From Flavobacterium degerlachei (GTDB lineage Bacteria > Bacteroidota > Bacteroidia > Flavobacteriales > Flavobacteriaceae): a stretch of DNA of 64,000 bases. The stretch lies in the NCBI RefSeq assembly GCF_900106645.1, contig NZ_FNMV01000003.1, positions 1 to 64,000 of the forward strand. The letters run 5' to 3'. The notes beneath the pieces were generated by a model. It made no database searches and was not told the DNA's origin. It saw only the letters and a list, made by a program, of their open reading frames with translations. How positions within the stretch are numbered: the first letter of the stretch is position 1; the number at the start of each line of letters is the position of its first letter. The translations under genes were made by a program, and so were the position numbers. Positions 8,049-16,170 of the stretch are shown one piece after another.

Positions 8049-8085
8049 TAAAAAAATAAACCCCGGACAAGTCCGAGGTTTATAT
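8049..8085 (-). terminator. Terminator of the aldehyde dehydrogenase gene
   Basis: AAACC and CGGAC pair with GTCCG and GGTTT, with one internal mismatch, loop AA. On the minus strand a T-run (plus-strand A-run near 8050-8056) follows. It lies 25 bp beyond the ALDH stop codon. Confidence 0.8.
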
Positions 8086-8109
8086 CTACAAGTTATATTC
8101 TAACGTTGA

Positions 8110-9612
8110 TTAAAAGAAACCAACTGGTTCTTTATCGTAAGATACCAACATGTTTTTAACCTGACGGTAATGGTCTAAGGCTAATTTATGGTTTTCACGA
8201 CCAAATCCTGATTTTTTAACTCCACCAAACGGTGCGTGTGCAGGATAAGTATTGTATTGGTTTACCCAAACTCTACCAGCTTGAATTGCTTTTGGTACTT
8301 GGAATAATTCGTGGGCATCTCTACTCCAAACTCCTGCACCTAAACCATAAATGGTGTCATTTGCAATTTCAATCGCTTCTTCAGTAGAGCTAAAAGTAGT
8401 CAAAGCCACAACTGGTCCGAAGATTTCTTCTTGGAAAACACGCATTTTGTTGTTTCCTTTCAAGATAGTTGGTTGGATGTAGTATCCGTCTGCAGTTTCA
8501 CCTACATGATTTCCTGCTTCACCCCCTGATAGTACTTCTGCTCCTTCTTCTTTACCAATGTTGATATACCCTAAGATCTTATCCATTTGGCCTTTAGAAA
8601 CTTGAGAACCAATCATCGTTTCAGGATCCAATGGATTTCCTACCTTGATTTTCTTGATTCTTTCTAACATTCTTTCGATGAACTTATCGGCAATGCTTTC
8701 ATGTACTAAGATACGAGACGGAGTAGTACAAATTTCACCTTGATTCAAGGCAAACATAAGTGCTCCTTCAATTGCTTTACTAAAGAAGGCATCATCATGA
8801 TCAGCTACTGATGGGAAGAAAACGTTTGGTGATTTTCCACCTAATTCCATAGTTACTGGAATAATGTTTTCAGCTGCATTATGGTATACTTTACGTCCAG
8901 TTTCAGTAGAACCTGTAAATGAAAGTTTTGCAATACGCTCAGAAGTCGCTAATGCTGCACCTGCTTCGTTACCAAATCCTGTAATAATATTTAAGACACC
9001 TGCAGGTAAAATATCACCTATCAGTTCCATTAGACACATAACACTTGTTGGTGTTTGTTCAGCTGGTTTTACCACCACTGTATTTCCTGCTGCTAAAGCT
9101 GGAGCAATTTTCCACGCTAGCATCAACATTGGGAAATTCCAAGGAATGATTTCACCTACAACTCCTAATGGTTCGTGAAGTACAATACTTACGGTGTTTT
9201 TATCATGTTCTGAAATACTTCCTTCATCAGCACGAATTACACCTGCAAAATATCGAAAGTGATCTACGCAATAAGGAATATCAGCGGCACGAGATTCACG
9301 GATTGGTTTACCATTGTCAATCGTTTCTAAAGTTGCTAAGTATTCTAAATTGTCTTCCATTACCTGAGCAATTTTCAACAACATATTACTTCTTTCTGTA
9401 GCAGAAGTTTTACTCCAAGTTGGAAAAGCTCCGTGTGCTGCATCTAAAGCTGCGTCTACATCTTCCTGAGTTGATCTTGCTGCTTGAGTGAAGATTTTCC
9501 CGTCAACTGGGGATGGATTGTCAAAATATTGACCTTTAATAGGTTCAACAAATTTTCCTCCAATAAAATTACCATATCTTTCTTTAAAAACTGGTTTTAT
9601 AACATTAGCCAT
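8110..9612 (-). CDS. NAD-dependent aldehyde dehydrogenase (AldB/ExaC-like)
   Basis: At 500 residues this is full-length for the ALDH superfamily. The catalytic Cys is C295 in NQGEICTTPSR, the general base Glu is E256 in MELGGKSPN, the cofactor segment is SFTGSTETGR, and PWNFPM occurs near residue 157. It resembles acetaldehyde/propionaldehyde dehydrogenases of the AldB/ExaC group and would oxidise short aldehydes to acids in the cytoplasm. An AraC-type regulator is encoded directly upstream on the same strand (204 bp), and a -7 element lies between them, so the regulator may control this gene. Confidence 0.9.
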   Translation of the reverse strand: MANVIKPVFKERYGNFIGGKFVEPIKGQYFDNPSPVDGKIFTQAARSTQEDVDAALDAAHGAFPTWSKTSATERSNMLLKIAQVMEDNLEYLATLETIDNGKPIRESRAADIPYCVDHFRYFAGVIRADEGSISEHDKNTVSIVLHEPLGVVGEIIPWNFPMLMLAWKIAPALAAGNTVVVKPAEQTPTSVMCLMELIGDILPAGVLNIITGFGNEAGAALATSERIAKLSFTGSTETGRKVYHNAAENIIPVTMELGGKSPNVFFPSVADHDDAFFSKAIEGALMFALNQGEICTTPSRILVHESIADKFIERMLERIKKIKVGNPLDPETMIGSQVSKGQMDKILGYINIGKEEGAEVLSGGEAGNHVGETADGYYIQPTILKGNNKMRVFQEEIFGPVVALTTFSSTEEAIEIANDTIYGLGAGVWSRDAHELFQVPKAIQAGRVWVNQYNTYPAHAPFGGVKKSGFGRENHKLALDHYRQVKNMLVSYDKEPVGFF

Positions 9613-9675
9613 ATCTATATATTTAAATTAAACAATTGCAATTTGACCGCTATAAAAGCGCAACAAACTACTCGA

Positions 9676-9683
9676 CAAAGGTA
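9676..9683 (-). promoter_or_regulatory. -7 element TACCTTTG of the aldehyde dehydrogenase gene
   Basis: TACCTTTG on the minus strand matches the Bacteroidetes consensus TAnnTTTG. The transcript would start about 55 nt upstream of the ALDH start codon at 9612. A clear TTG at -33 is not seen. Confidence 0.5.
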
Positions 9684-9815
9684 ATTTAAGAGGAAAGAAA
9701 TGGGCTTACGGAAAGAGTTCAGAAACTTATGAAAAAAGGTCAATTTTATTTGTAATCGAAATAAAAGGAGATAATTATTAATATATCAGTGTTATACGGA
9801 CGAATAGCATAACTA

Positions 9816-10712
9816 CTAAATCTCCTTTGGGCTCTTGCCAAATTTGTTTTTGAAGGCTGTACTAAAGTTGGAAAGGTTGTTATATCCAAAATCTAAATAA
9901 ATATCCGAAGGTTTTAATTTTCCTTCTTCCAAGGTTTCTTTGGCTTTTTGTAAGCGTTTGTCTTGCAACCATTTTCCAGGACTAGTATTGTATTCGCTTA
10001 TGAAGTTACGTTTAAAAGTAGACATACTCATATTGCATAAAAAAGCAATTTCTTCTAATTTTAGATTCGAATGAATATTACTTTCTAAAACCTTTTTGAA
10101 TGGGGAAACTTCTTTTGAAATCAGTGAATGCAAATACAATTCAAACCGCTCACCATATTTATTAAAAAGATAAAGCATTATTTCTTCAAACTTTACCGAT
10201 AGAAAATTTTCAGTAAAAGGCGTTGAGATCGAACTAATGGCCGATAAAGAGTTTAAATAGTTCGAAATATAAGCGTCATTTTCAATAACAAAATAGGGTA
10301 TTTCATCTTTGTTATATGTGGTGGGCTTAGAATGTTTGTTTAAAAATTCCTGTAGTTTATTTTCAGAAAAAAATAAGAGTTTACAGTAATAAACGTTTTC
10401 AATATCTAAGAGTTCTGTCCAAAGACTGTTTCCTTTTTTGATCAGTAGTGATTGTTCTTTGTTTACGGCAATAGAAGTATCGGCAAAATGGACTTGCTTT
10501 TTACCCACTTGCAAAAAGCTGAACATATTCATGCTTAAATTCACCTTCGTTTTTACAACATCATTTGTCATTTTAAAATCATAGACAAATAAGTCAAGAG
10601 GTAAATTACTGTTGTCTGTGTAAATTTGGGGAATGTTTTCTATTGGCATTTTTATAATCTTAAAGTCTCCAAATGTAGTGCATATAAATGTTCTTTCAAT
10701 TTTAGAAAGCAT
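9816..10712 (-). CDS. AraC-family transcriptional regulator
   Basis: The 298-residue protein ends in a typical double helix-turn-helix of the AraC family: LKLEEIAFLCNMSMSTFKRNF and, after the linker helix, DIYLDFGYNNLSNFSTAFKN followed by KFGKSPKEI. The N-terminal 180 residues form a ligand domain that I cannot assign. The start could also be Met22 or nearby, since the first residues look non-conserved. It sits upstream of the aldehyde dehydrogenase in the same orientation and divergent from the Bcr-type pump, so it may regulate either one. Confidence 0.85.
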   Translation of the reverse strand: MLSKIERTFICTTFGDFKIIKMPIENIPQIYTDNSNLPLDLFVYDFKMTNDVVKTKVNLSMNMFSFLQVGKKQVHFADTSIAVNKEQSLLIKKGNSLWTELLDIENVYYCKLLFFSENKLQEFLNKHSKPTTYNKDEIPYFVIENDAYISNYLNSLSAISSISTPFTENFLSVKFEEIMLYLFNKYGERFELYLHSLISKEVSPFKKVLESNIHSNLKLEEIAFLCNMSMSTFKRNFISEYNTSPGKWLQDKRLQKAKETLEEGKLKPSDIYLDFGYNNLSNFSTAFKNKFGKSPKEI

Positions 10713-10793
10713 AGCATTAACATAAATCCGAAACTACAAAATGATTTTATATAATCTTTAGTTCCCTGACTTCCGATTCCTATTCTAAATTTT

Positions 10794-10801
10794 TACATTT
10801 G
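10794..10801 (+). promoter_or_regulatory. -7 element TACATTTG of the bcr-like gene
   Basis: TACATTTG matches TAnnTTTG and lies 29 bp before the start codon at 10831. The expected -33 TTG is weak (TTCC near 10771). Confidence 0.5.
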
Positions 10802-10830
10802 CAAAAAAATTAAAAATTCCTTCGACACTA

Positions 10831-12024
10831 ATGACAAAAGCCACATATTTTAAATTAATTCTGATTTTAGGTTCTCTGACGGCGCTTGGTCCTTTTTCAA
10901 TAGATATGTATTTACCTGGTTTTGCTGGAATTGCAAAAGACCTGAATACTACTGTTGCTAATGTTGCCATGACTTTGTCTAGTTATTTCATCGGAATTTC
11001 AGCGGGGCAATTACTGTATGGTCCATTATTAGATCGTTTTGGAAGGAAAAAACCATTATTTATTGGTTTGCTGGTTTATATTGCTGCTTCTTTGGGTTGC
11101 GTTTTTGTGAAAGACATCGATACTTTCATTGGTTTACGCTTTATTCAGGCGATAGGAAGTTGCGCTGCTACAGTGGCTTCGGTTTCTATGGTTCGTGATT
11201 TATTTCCCGTACGCGATATTCCAAAAGTATTTTCCTTATTGATGTTAGTGGTAGGAATATCACCAATGTTAGCTCCTACTGTAGGTGGATACGTTACAGA
11301 TGCTTACGGATGGCATATGGTTTTCTTTATTTTGATGTGTATTGGAATTGTAATTTTATTAGCAGCACAATTTGGATTACCTAATAGCTATACTCCAGAC
11401 ACTTCTATTTCATTAAAACCCAAACCGATTCTGCTTAATTTTGCCACTGTTTTAAAAGAGCCACAATTTTATACGTATGCTTTTACTGGTTCGATTGCCT
11501 TTTCAGGATTGTTTACTTATGTAGCAGCTTCTCCTATTTTATTTATGGACATTTTTAAGGTTGATGCCAAAACATACGGTTGGATTTTTGCATTTATGTC
11601 ACTCAGTTTTATCTTAGCAAGTCAGCTAAACTCTGTATTACTAAAATGGTTTTCAAGCGAGAAAATGATTTTTGGTGCTTTAGTAACACAAACCGTAGTT
11701 GCAATTACTTTTTTAATCAGTTCTATATATGGTCTTTTGGGAATGTATGAAACAATTGGAATGTTGTTTTTATTCTTGGCTTGTTTGGGTATATCTAATC
11801 CTAATACAGCTGGACTTACACTTGCTCCTTTTACAAGAAATGCTGGAAGTGCCTCTGCTTTAATGGGTGCAATTCAATTAGGTTTAGGTGCTTTTGCCTC
11901 GTTTGCCGTTGGTATTTTCGTAAAAGATTCTATGGTTCCTATGGTTGTGATTATGACTATTTCAACTGTAACCGCATTAATTGTTTTATTTATTGGGAAA
12001 CGAACCATTAAAATTAAGCATTAA
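10831..12024 (+). CDS. Bcr/CflA-family MFS drug efflux transporter
   Basis: A 397-residue inner-membrane protein with about twelve helices. The N-terminal GPFSIDMYLPGFAGIA is the hallmark of the Bcr/CflA subfamily (bicyclomycin, chloramphenicol, sulfonamide exporters), and MFS motif A appears as GPLLDRFGRKKP. Motif C occurs near GISPMLAPTVGG. It is a single gene with its own promoter and a strong terminator shared with the convergent ndh gene. Substrates cannot be told from sequence. Confidence 0.85.
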   Translation: MTKATYFKLILILGSLTALGPFSIDMYLPGFAGIAKDLNTTVANVAMTLSSYFIGISAGQLLYGPLLDRFGRKKPLFIGLLVYIAASLGCVFVKDIDTFIGLRFIQAIGSCAATVASVSMVRDLFPVRDIPKVFSLLMLVVGISPMLAPTVGGYVTDAYGWHMVFFILMCIGIVILLAAQFGLPNSYTPDTSISLKPKPILLNFATVLKEPQFYTYAFTGSIAFSGLFTYVAASPILFMDIFKVDAKTYGWIFAFMSLSFILASQLNSVLLKWFSSEKMIFGALVTQTVVAITFLISSIYGLLGMYETIGMLFLFLACLGISNPNTAGLTLAPFTRNAGSASALMGAIQLGLGAFASFAVGIFVKDSMVPMVVIMTISTVTALIVLFIGKRTIKIKH

Positions 12025-12068
12025 AAAAAAGCCTCAAGAACCTTACTACAGGACTTGAGGCTTTTTTT
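12023..12068. terminator. Bidirectional terminator between bcr-like gene and ndh
   Basis: GCCTCAAG (12031-12038) and CTTGAGGC (12054-12061) form an 8-bp stem with A-run before and T-run after, serving both convergent genes. Confidence 0.85.
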
Positions 12069-12082
12069 ATCTAGCTTTCACT

Positions 12083-13339
12083 TTATTTTTTATTTGGTCT
12101 AATGATCATTCGTAAAGATTGGTCTTTCGAAAAATAAGCAATTGTCCAATTAATAAATGTAGCGATTCTATTGCGATAGGTTATCAAGGAAATTAGGTGA
12201 ACAAAAAGCCAAATCAACCAGGCAATGAAGCCTTTAAAGTGCCATTTTGGACTTGGTAAATCAACTACAGCCTTGTTCTTTCCAATAATTGCCATCGAGC
12301 CCTTGTCATTGTATTTAAATGGCACTAATGGTTTATTTTTATTCATAAGTTTAAAGTTGGCTGCCAAATTCAATCCTTGTTGAATAGCTACTTGTGCCAC
12401 TTGAGGATGTCCTTGCGGAAAATTCTCATCGGTAAGTTGGATACAAGTATCACCAATTGCATATATGTTTTGGGAACCACTTAACTTGTTGTAGGCATCT
12501 GTAGACATTCGTTTTCCGCGACCATAACTTTCTGCTGGAATTCCTTCAAATGTTTTTGCCGAAACTCCGGCAGCCCAAATAAGGTTTTTAGTTTCCAATG
12601 TTTTTCCGTTGGAGAAAAATACGGTGTCATCTTTATAATCAACAACTCGAGTATTTAATTTTATGACAACACCCAACTCTGTCAAGGCCTTATACGTATC
12701 TTCTTGTGAAGCTTTACTCATAGGGGCCAGCAATGCATCTCCACCATCAATCAAATAGATATTACTTGCTGATGTGGCCAATTCTGGATATTCTTTGCTA
12801 ATGATGTTTTTTCTCATTTCGGCAAACATACCAGAAACTTCAACGCCTGTTGGTCCACCACCGGCCACAACAATAGTCAATAGCTTCCTACGTTTTCGCA
12901 TGTCTTTGCAAATCGCCGCTTTTTCTAGATTTTTTAGTACCGTATTTCGCATCTCAATAGCATCATTGAGTGTTTTCATAGGAATGGCGTTTTTCTTCAC
13001 GTTTTCCATTCCAAAATAACTGGTTTCAGCTCCAGTAGCAAAAACCAATTGGTCGTAATGTAATTCTCCGTTATGTAAAATGATTTTATTTTCTTCAGGA
13101 ATGACCTTTTGCAAATCTCCAAGGCGAAATTGAAGGTTCTTTTTACCTGCAAAAAATTTCCGGAAGGGATAGCTGATACTTGACGGCTCGAGGAATGCCG
13201 TAGCTACCTGATATATAAGTGGCGGAAAGAAATTATAATTGTTTTTATCAACAAGCGTTACATTAATTCCTTTTTGATCGAGTAGTTCTTTGGCCAAATT
13301 TAGTCCTGCAAATCCTCCTCCTATTATTACAATTTCCAT
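12083..13339 (-). CDS. ndh: Type II NADH:quinone dehydrogenase
   Basis: A 418-residue FAD enzyme that passes electrons from NADH to membrane quinones without pumping protons. It has two dinucleotide folds (IIGGGFAGL at about 5-13 for FAD and VAGGGPTGVEVSG at about 158-170 for NADH) and the FAD-contacting NIYAIGDT near residue 305. The C-terminal hydrophobic segment FIAWLIWLFVHLISLITY, characteristic of membrane-bound members, is also present. Single gene; a long hairpin lies in its probable leader. Confidence 0.9.
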   Translation of the reverse strand: MEIVIIGGGFAGLNLAKELLDQKGINVTLVDKNNYNFFPPLIYQVATAFLEPSSISYPFRKFFAGKKNLQFRLGDLQKVIPEENKIILHNGELHYDQLVFATGAETSYFGMENVKKNAIPMKTLNDAIEMRNTVLKNLEKAAICKDMRKRRKLLTIVVAGGGPTGVEVSGMFAEMRKNIISKEYPELATSASNIYLIDGGDALLAPMSKASQEDTYKALTELGVVIKLNTRVVDYKDDTVFFSNGKTLETKNLIWAAGVSAKTFEGIPAESYGRGKRMSTDAYNKLSGSQNIYAIGDTCIQLTDENFPQGHPQVAQVAIQQGLNLAANFKLMNKNKPLVPFKYNDKGSMAIIGKNKAVVDLPSPKWHFKGFIAWLIWLFVHLISLITYRNRIATFINWTIAYFSKDQSLRMIIRPNKK

Positions 13340-13360
13340 ATATTAGTTTCCTTATTTATT

Positions 13361-13404
13361 AAAAAAAATACAAGTCATAAATATACGATATTTATGACTT
13401 GTAT
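13361..13404 (-). promoter_or_regulatory. Perfect 16-bp hairpin in the ndh leader
   Basis: ATACAAGTCATAAATA (13368-13383) and its exact complement (13389-13404) surround a 5-base loop. On the minus strand a run of seven T or more follows (13361-13367). It ends 22 bp before the ndh start. It has the form of a terminator but sits just upstream of the gene, so it could be a leader attenuator, an operator or the end of an unrecognised short transcript. Confidence 0.6.
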
Positions 13405-13532
13405 AAAATTTCCAAATAGTAAAAAACTATGATGTGATTGCTTTAAAGTTGCTTACTTATTTTTTTCAAACGCATTCGGTTTGTAACACTAAATTTTCAG
13501 GATGCCAGAATAGTACAGAATGGCAGCATTAA

Positions 13533-13568
13533 AAAAGGGCTGTCGATACATTTTAGACAGCCCTTTTC
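13533..13568. terminator. Bidirectional terminator
   Basis: AAAAGGGCTGTC and GACAGCCCTTTT form a perfect 12-bp stem, with A- and T-rich ends that also continue the stem. It is about 65 bp beyond the stop of the coiled-coil membrane protein gene at 13634 and probably ends that transcript. Confidence 0.85.
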
Positions 13569-13633
13569 TAAATTCTCTATAAGTGTTTGATGTAAAGCTA
13601 AGGTTCTCAGTCCGTCCTCTTTTATGTACGAGC

Positions 13634-14245
13634 TTAAGTCGCAGAGAATTCCTTTTTCTTTTTATTCAATTCATCTTGTAGCCTGCGCATAGCTTTCTGC
13701 TCACGCTCCAATGCTTTTTCTTTATAGATTTCAAATTCCTTTTCGGATTCTTTTAATGCAAGCTTACTTTCAATTGTTATGGCATTGCTTTTTTTAAATT
13801 GGAAGATGAAAAATACTAGTGTAGCGATTAATCCAAGTACAATAAGGAAAAACAATGTTTTAAAAAACGTTTTTTCCAATTGAATGCCAAAAAGTGAAAT
13901 ACTTTCTTTTTCAGATCTTAAGTTGGAAACAACCTCTTTTGAGGCAGTAGATTTGCTTTTTAAACTGTCAATAAGTTGTTTTTGGGAATTCCTAAAACCG
14001 GCGTTGACTAAAATCTTTTCTTTTGAAACTGAAAGAGAATCAAGAACATTTGATTGTAATTTAAGTAACGATGTTGCTTTAATCACTTTATAACCTTTAA
14101 AATCATTTGATGTATTAATAAGGTTATCAAACTGATCTTTTAAAGAACCCGAATCAATAGGTTTATTTGTGGTTTGACTAAAAATGTTTGATGTAATAAA
14201 TAATAGGGCAATGGTTGCAATTATTGCAATTGTCATTTTTTTCAT
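13634..14245 (-). CDS. Conserved Bacteroidetes membrane coiled-coil protein
   Basis: I choose the ATG at 14245 (MKKMTIAIIATIALLF), which gives a normal signal peptide ending near SNIFSQ. The upstream in-frame ATG at 14320 would place it 25 residues inside. The 203-residue product has an exported helical segment (GSLKDQFDNLINTSNDFKGY), a membrane helix near the middle (FFKTLFFLIVLGLIATLVFFIF) and a long charged coiled coil at the C-terminus. Homologues in flavobacteria are, to my memory, of unknown function and sometimes misnamed as a tRNA methyltransferase. No catalytic motif is visible. Confidence 0.65.
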   Translation of the reverse strand: MKKMTIAIIATIALLFITSNIFSQTTNKPIDSGSLKDQFDNLINTSNDFKGYKVIKATSLLKLQSNVLDSLSVSKEKILVNAGFRNSQKQLIDSLKSKSTASKEVVSNLRSEKESISLFGIQLEKTFFKTLFFLIVLGLIATLVFFIFQFKKSNAITIESKLALKESEKEFEIYKEKALEREQKAMRRLQDELNKKKKEFSAT

Positions 14246-14320
14246 GAGGTAAAACGCTTTGGATGTATAACTAAGTGAAAAACTAGTTATTGTTAGAGTA
14301 AATAACGAAGTATAAATCAA

Positions 14321-14632
14321 GTTATTGCTCTTTAAAGAGATTTATAGCTCAGTTAACTAAAATTATTTTTAGTTTTCATTCAATAAAGAATATGGAATGA
14401 ATTTTCAGCCCGTTCCAAAATCTGTTGAGTTTGTGTCCGGAAACTAAGATCCTAACCCAAATAGTAGACAGAGCTTTTGCTCAGCCTGCTTTGGAGAGCA
14501 GGGCCGCGTTATTATAATTGCGTTAGTATAGCTTTAGCAAGCTTTTTTATTTAGAATATTTTTTAACTATTAAATGTATTTCAGCTCCTTCATCTAGAGT
14601 TATTTTTTTTAAAATTAATAGAAGGCAAAAAA
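14321..14632. other. Non-coding stretch with two GC-rich hairpins
   Basis: No gene is seen in this interval. Within it, a locally GC-rich block (14471-14502) can form GAGC-TTTT-GCTC and CCTGCT-TTGGAG-AGCAGG side by side. This composition differs from the AT-rich surroundings and may be a remnant repeat. The rest is AT-rich and featureless to me. Confidence 0.4.
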
Positions 14633-14673
14633 AAACCATTGCATCGCTTTATCAAGCATTGCAATGGTTTTTC
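14628..14673 (-). terminator. Terminator of the DEAD-box helicase gene
   Basis: AAAACCATTGCA and TGCAATGGTTTT pair perfectly around a 14-16-base loop. The A-run at 14628-14635 gives a T-run on the minus strand. It lies 22 bp beyond the helicase stop. Confidence 0.8.
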
Positions 14674-14694
14674 ATTTATAAAATAGAAAAAGTT

Positions 14695-16032
14695 CTATTT
14701 CATTTTTTGTCTCTTAACCGGTTTTTCCGCTGGTTCGTTTTTGTTTTGCAACAAATAATTCGCCAAGAGTTTTTCTATTAATTCGTCTTTCGTTAAATGA
14801 TGAAAAACAGTTTTTATTTTTGTTTTTAATTCCGCGTCCACTTCATGGTTGGGCTTGGTTTTAAATATTTGTTTTGCCCATAAAAGGGTATTGTTTTCTT
14901 CGATACTTAAAGCACTTGGTTTTTTAAACTCTGAGAATTTGATTCCAAGTTCTTTTTCGAAATCAGCAATTTCTGCAACTTCTTCGGGCTGCAATACAGT
15001 CAATGAAAGTCCCTTTGCTCCTGCTCTGGCAGTTCTTCCGCTACGGTGTACGTAAGCTTCATAAACGTCAGGTAAATGATAATTAACCACATAGGATATT
15101 TCCTTTACGTCAATTCCTCTAGCTGCTAAATCAGTAGCAACTAATATATTGATGTGTCCTTCACGAAATTGCTCCATGATACGGTCTCTAATTCCTTGTG
15201 ACAAACTACCATGTAATGCTCCAGATGAAAAACGATTGATAGCTAAGTTTTTAGCCAGTTTATTCACGGCTGCTTTTGTTTTACAAAAGATGATTCCGCG
15301 TTCGCCTTCCTTAGAATTCAGGAAATGCATTAAAATATCTAGTTTCTCAATAGGGTCAACCACAATATATTCATGATCAATTCCTTGATTTCCTATCGTT
15401 TCCATGCTAGCACTAACTTGTACCACATTTTTATTTAGGTAATTCTGAACTAATTGTTTGATTGTTCCTGGCATGGTTGCCGAGAACAAAAATGTTCTGT
15501 GTTCCTTAGGTAATTCAGCTACAATTTCGTCTAAACTTTCTTTCAGGATGCTTACCATTTCATCGGCTTCATCAAGAACTAAAAATTTAGTTTCTTTTAA
15601 GTTTATTGCTTTGCGTTGGATTAAATCTATCAAACGTCCAGGTGTAGCCACAACGATATGTGTTGGCGAAGCCAAGCGTTCCATTTGTGGTTTGATTGGG
15701 ATTCCACCGCAGGTTGCCGCTATAGAAACTTCAGGAAGGTGTTTTGCAAAATCCTCAAGGTTTCTGAAAATCTGATGTCCTAGTTCCCGTGTTGGAACCA
15801 GAATTACAGCTTGTACAGTAGCTATTTGTGTATCTATTAATTGTAAAAGGGGCAATCCAAAAGCAGCTGTTTTTCCAGTACCTGTTTTTGCAAGACCTAC
15901 TAAATCAGTAGCGTTTGCTAAAAGTAACGGAATTGTCTTTTGTTGAATTTCTGTTGGCACAACAATTTTCAATTCGGTAATCGCTTTTAATATTGGTGCT
16001 GAAATTCCTAAATCAGAGAATTGTTTTGGCAT
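14695..16032 (-). CDS. DEAD-box ATP-dependent RNA helicase
   Basis: A 445-residue helicase with all core motifs in order: motif I AKTGTGKT (48-55), Ia PTRELG (80-85), GG, TPGRL, DEAD (154-157), SAT, and in the second domain ATDLAARGID and HRSGRTARAG. The C-terminal tail is basic (KPVKRQKMK), as in RhlE- or DbpA-like proteins that act in ribosome assembly or mRNA turnover, often at low temperature. The exact paralogue is not resolved. Single gene with its own terminator. Confidence 0.9.
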   Translation of the reverse strand: MPKQFSDLGISAPILKAITELKIVVPTEIQQKTIPLLLANATDLVGLAKTGTGKTAAFGLPLLQLIDTQIATVQAVILVPTRELGHQIFRNLEDFAKHLPEVSIAATCGGIPIKPQMERLASPTHIVVATPGRLIDLIQRKAINLKETKFLVLDEADEMVSILKESLDEIVAELPKEHRTFLFSATMPGTIKQLVQNYLNKNVVQVSASMETIGNQGIDHEYIVVDPIEKLDILMHFLNSKEGERGIIFCKTKAAVNKLAKNLAINRFSSGALHGSLSQGIRDRIMEQFREGHINILVATDLAARGIDVKEISYVVNYHLPDVYEAYVHRSGRTARAGAKGLSLTVLQPEEVAEIADFEKELGIKFSEFKKPSALSIEENNTLLWAKQIFKTKPNHEVDAELKTKIKTVFHHLTKDELIEKLLANYLLQNKNEPAEKPVKRQKMK

Positions 16033-16082
16033 TTTTTTGGATTTGTTATTTTATAAAAAATAGTTGTTTTGTAATCTGCTTT

Positions 16083-16159
16083 TTAGCCCCGATGGTAACG
16101 ATATCCTGTTGTGGTGGGGTTCACCACAACAGATAAAGTGTACAGCGGGATTAGCTCCT
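16083..16159 (+). repeat. Dispersed intergenic element, copy 2
   Basis: The copy starts TTTAGCCCCGATGGTAACG and ends AGCGGGATTAGCTCCT, with a perfect 11-bp stem in the middle (CTGTTGTGGTG with CACCACAACAG). It has the same ends as the copies at 901 and 23692, but an unrelated central hairpin. At about 77 bp it is the shortest. It lies between two helicase genes on the opposite strand. Confidence 0.65.
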
Positions 16160-16170
16160 TATTTTATATC

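Noticed and set aside
15458..15775. 105-residue plus-strand ORF opposite the DEAD-box helicase gene
   Set aside because: Shadow of conserved helicase motifs on the other strand.
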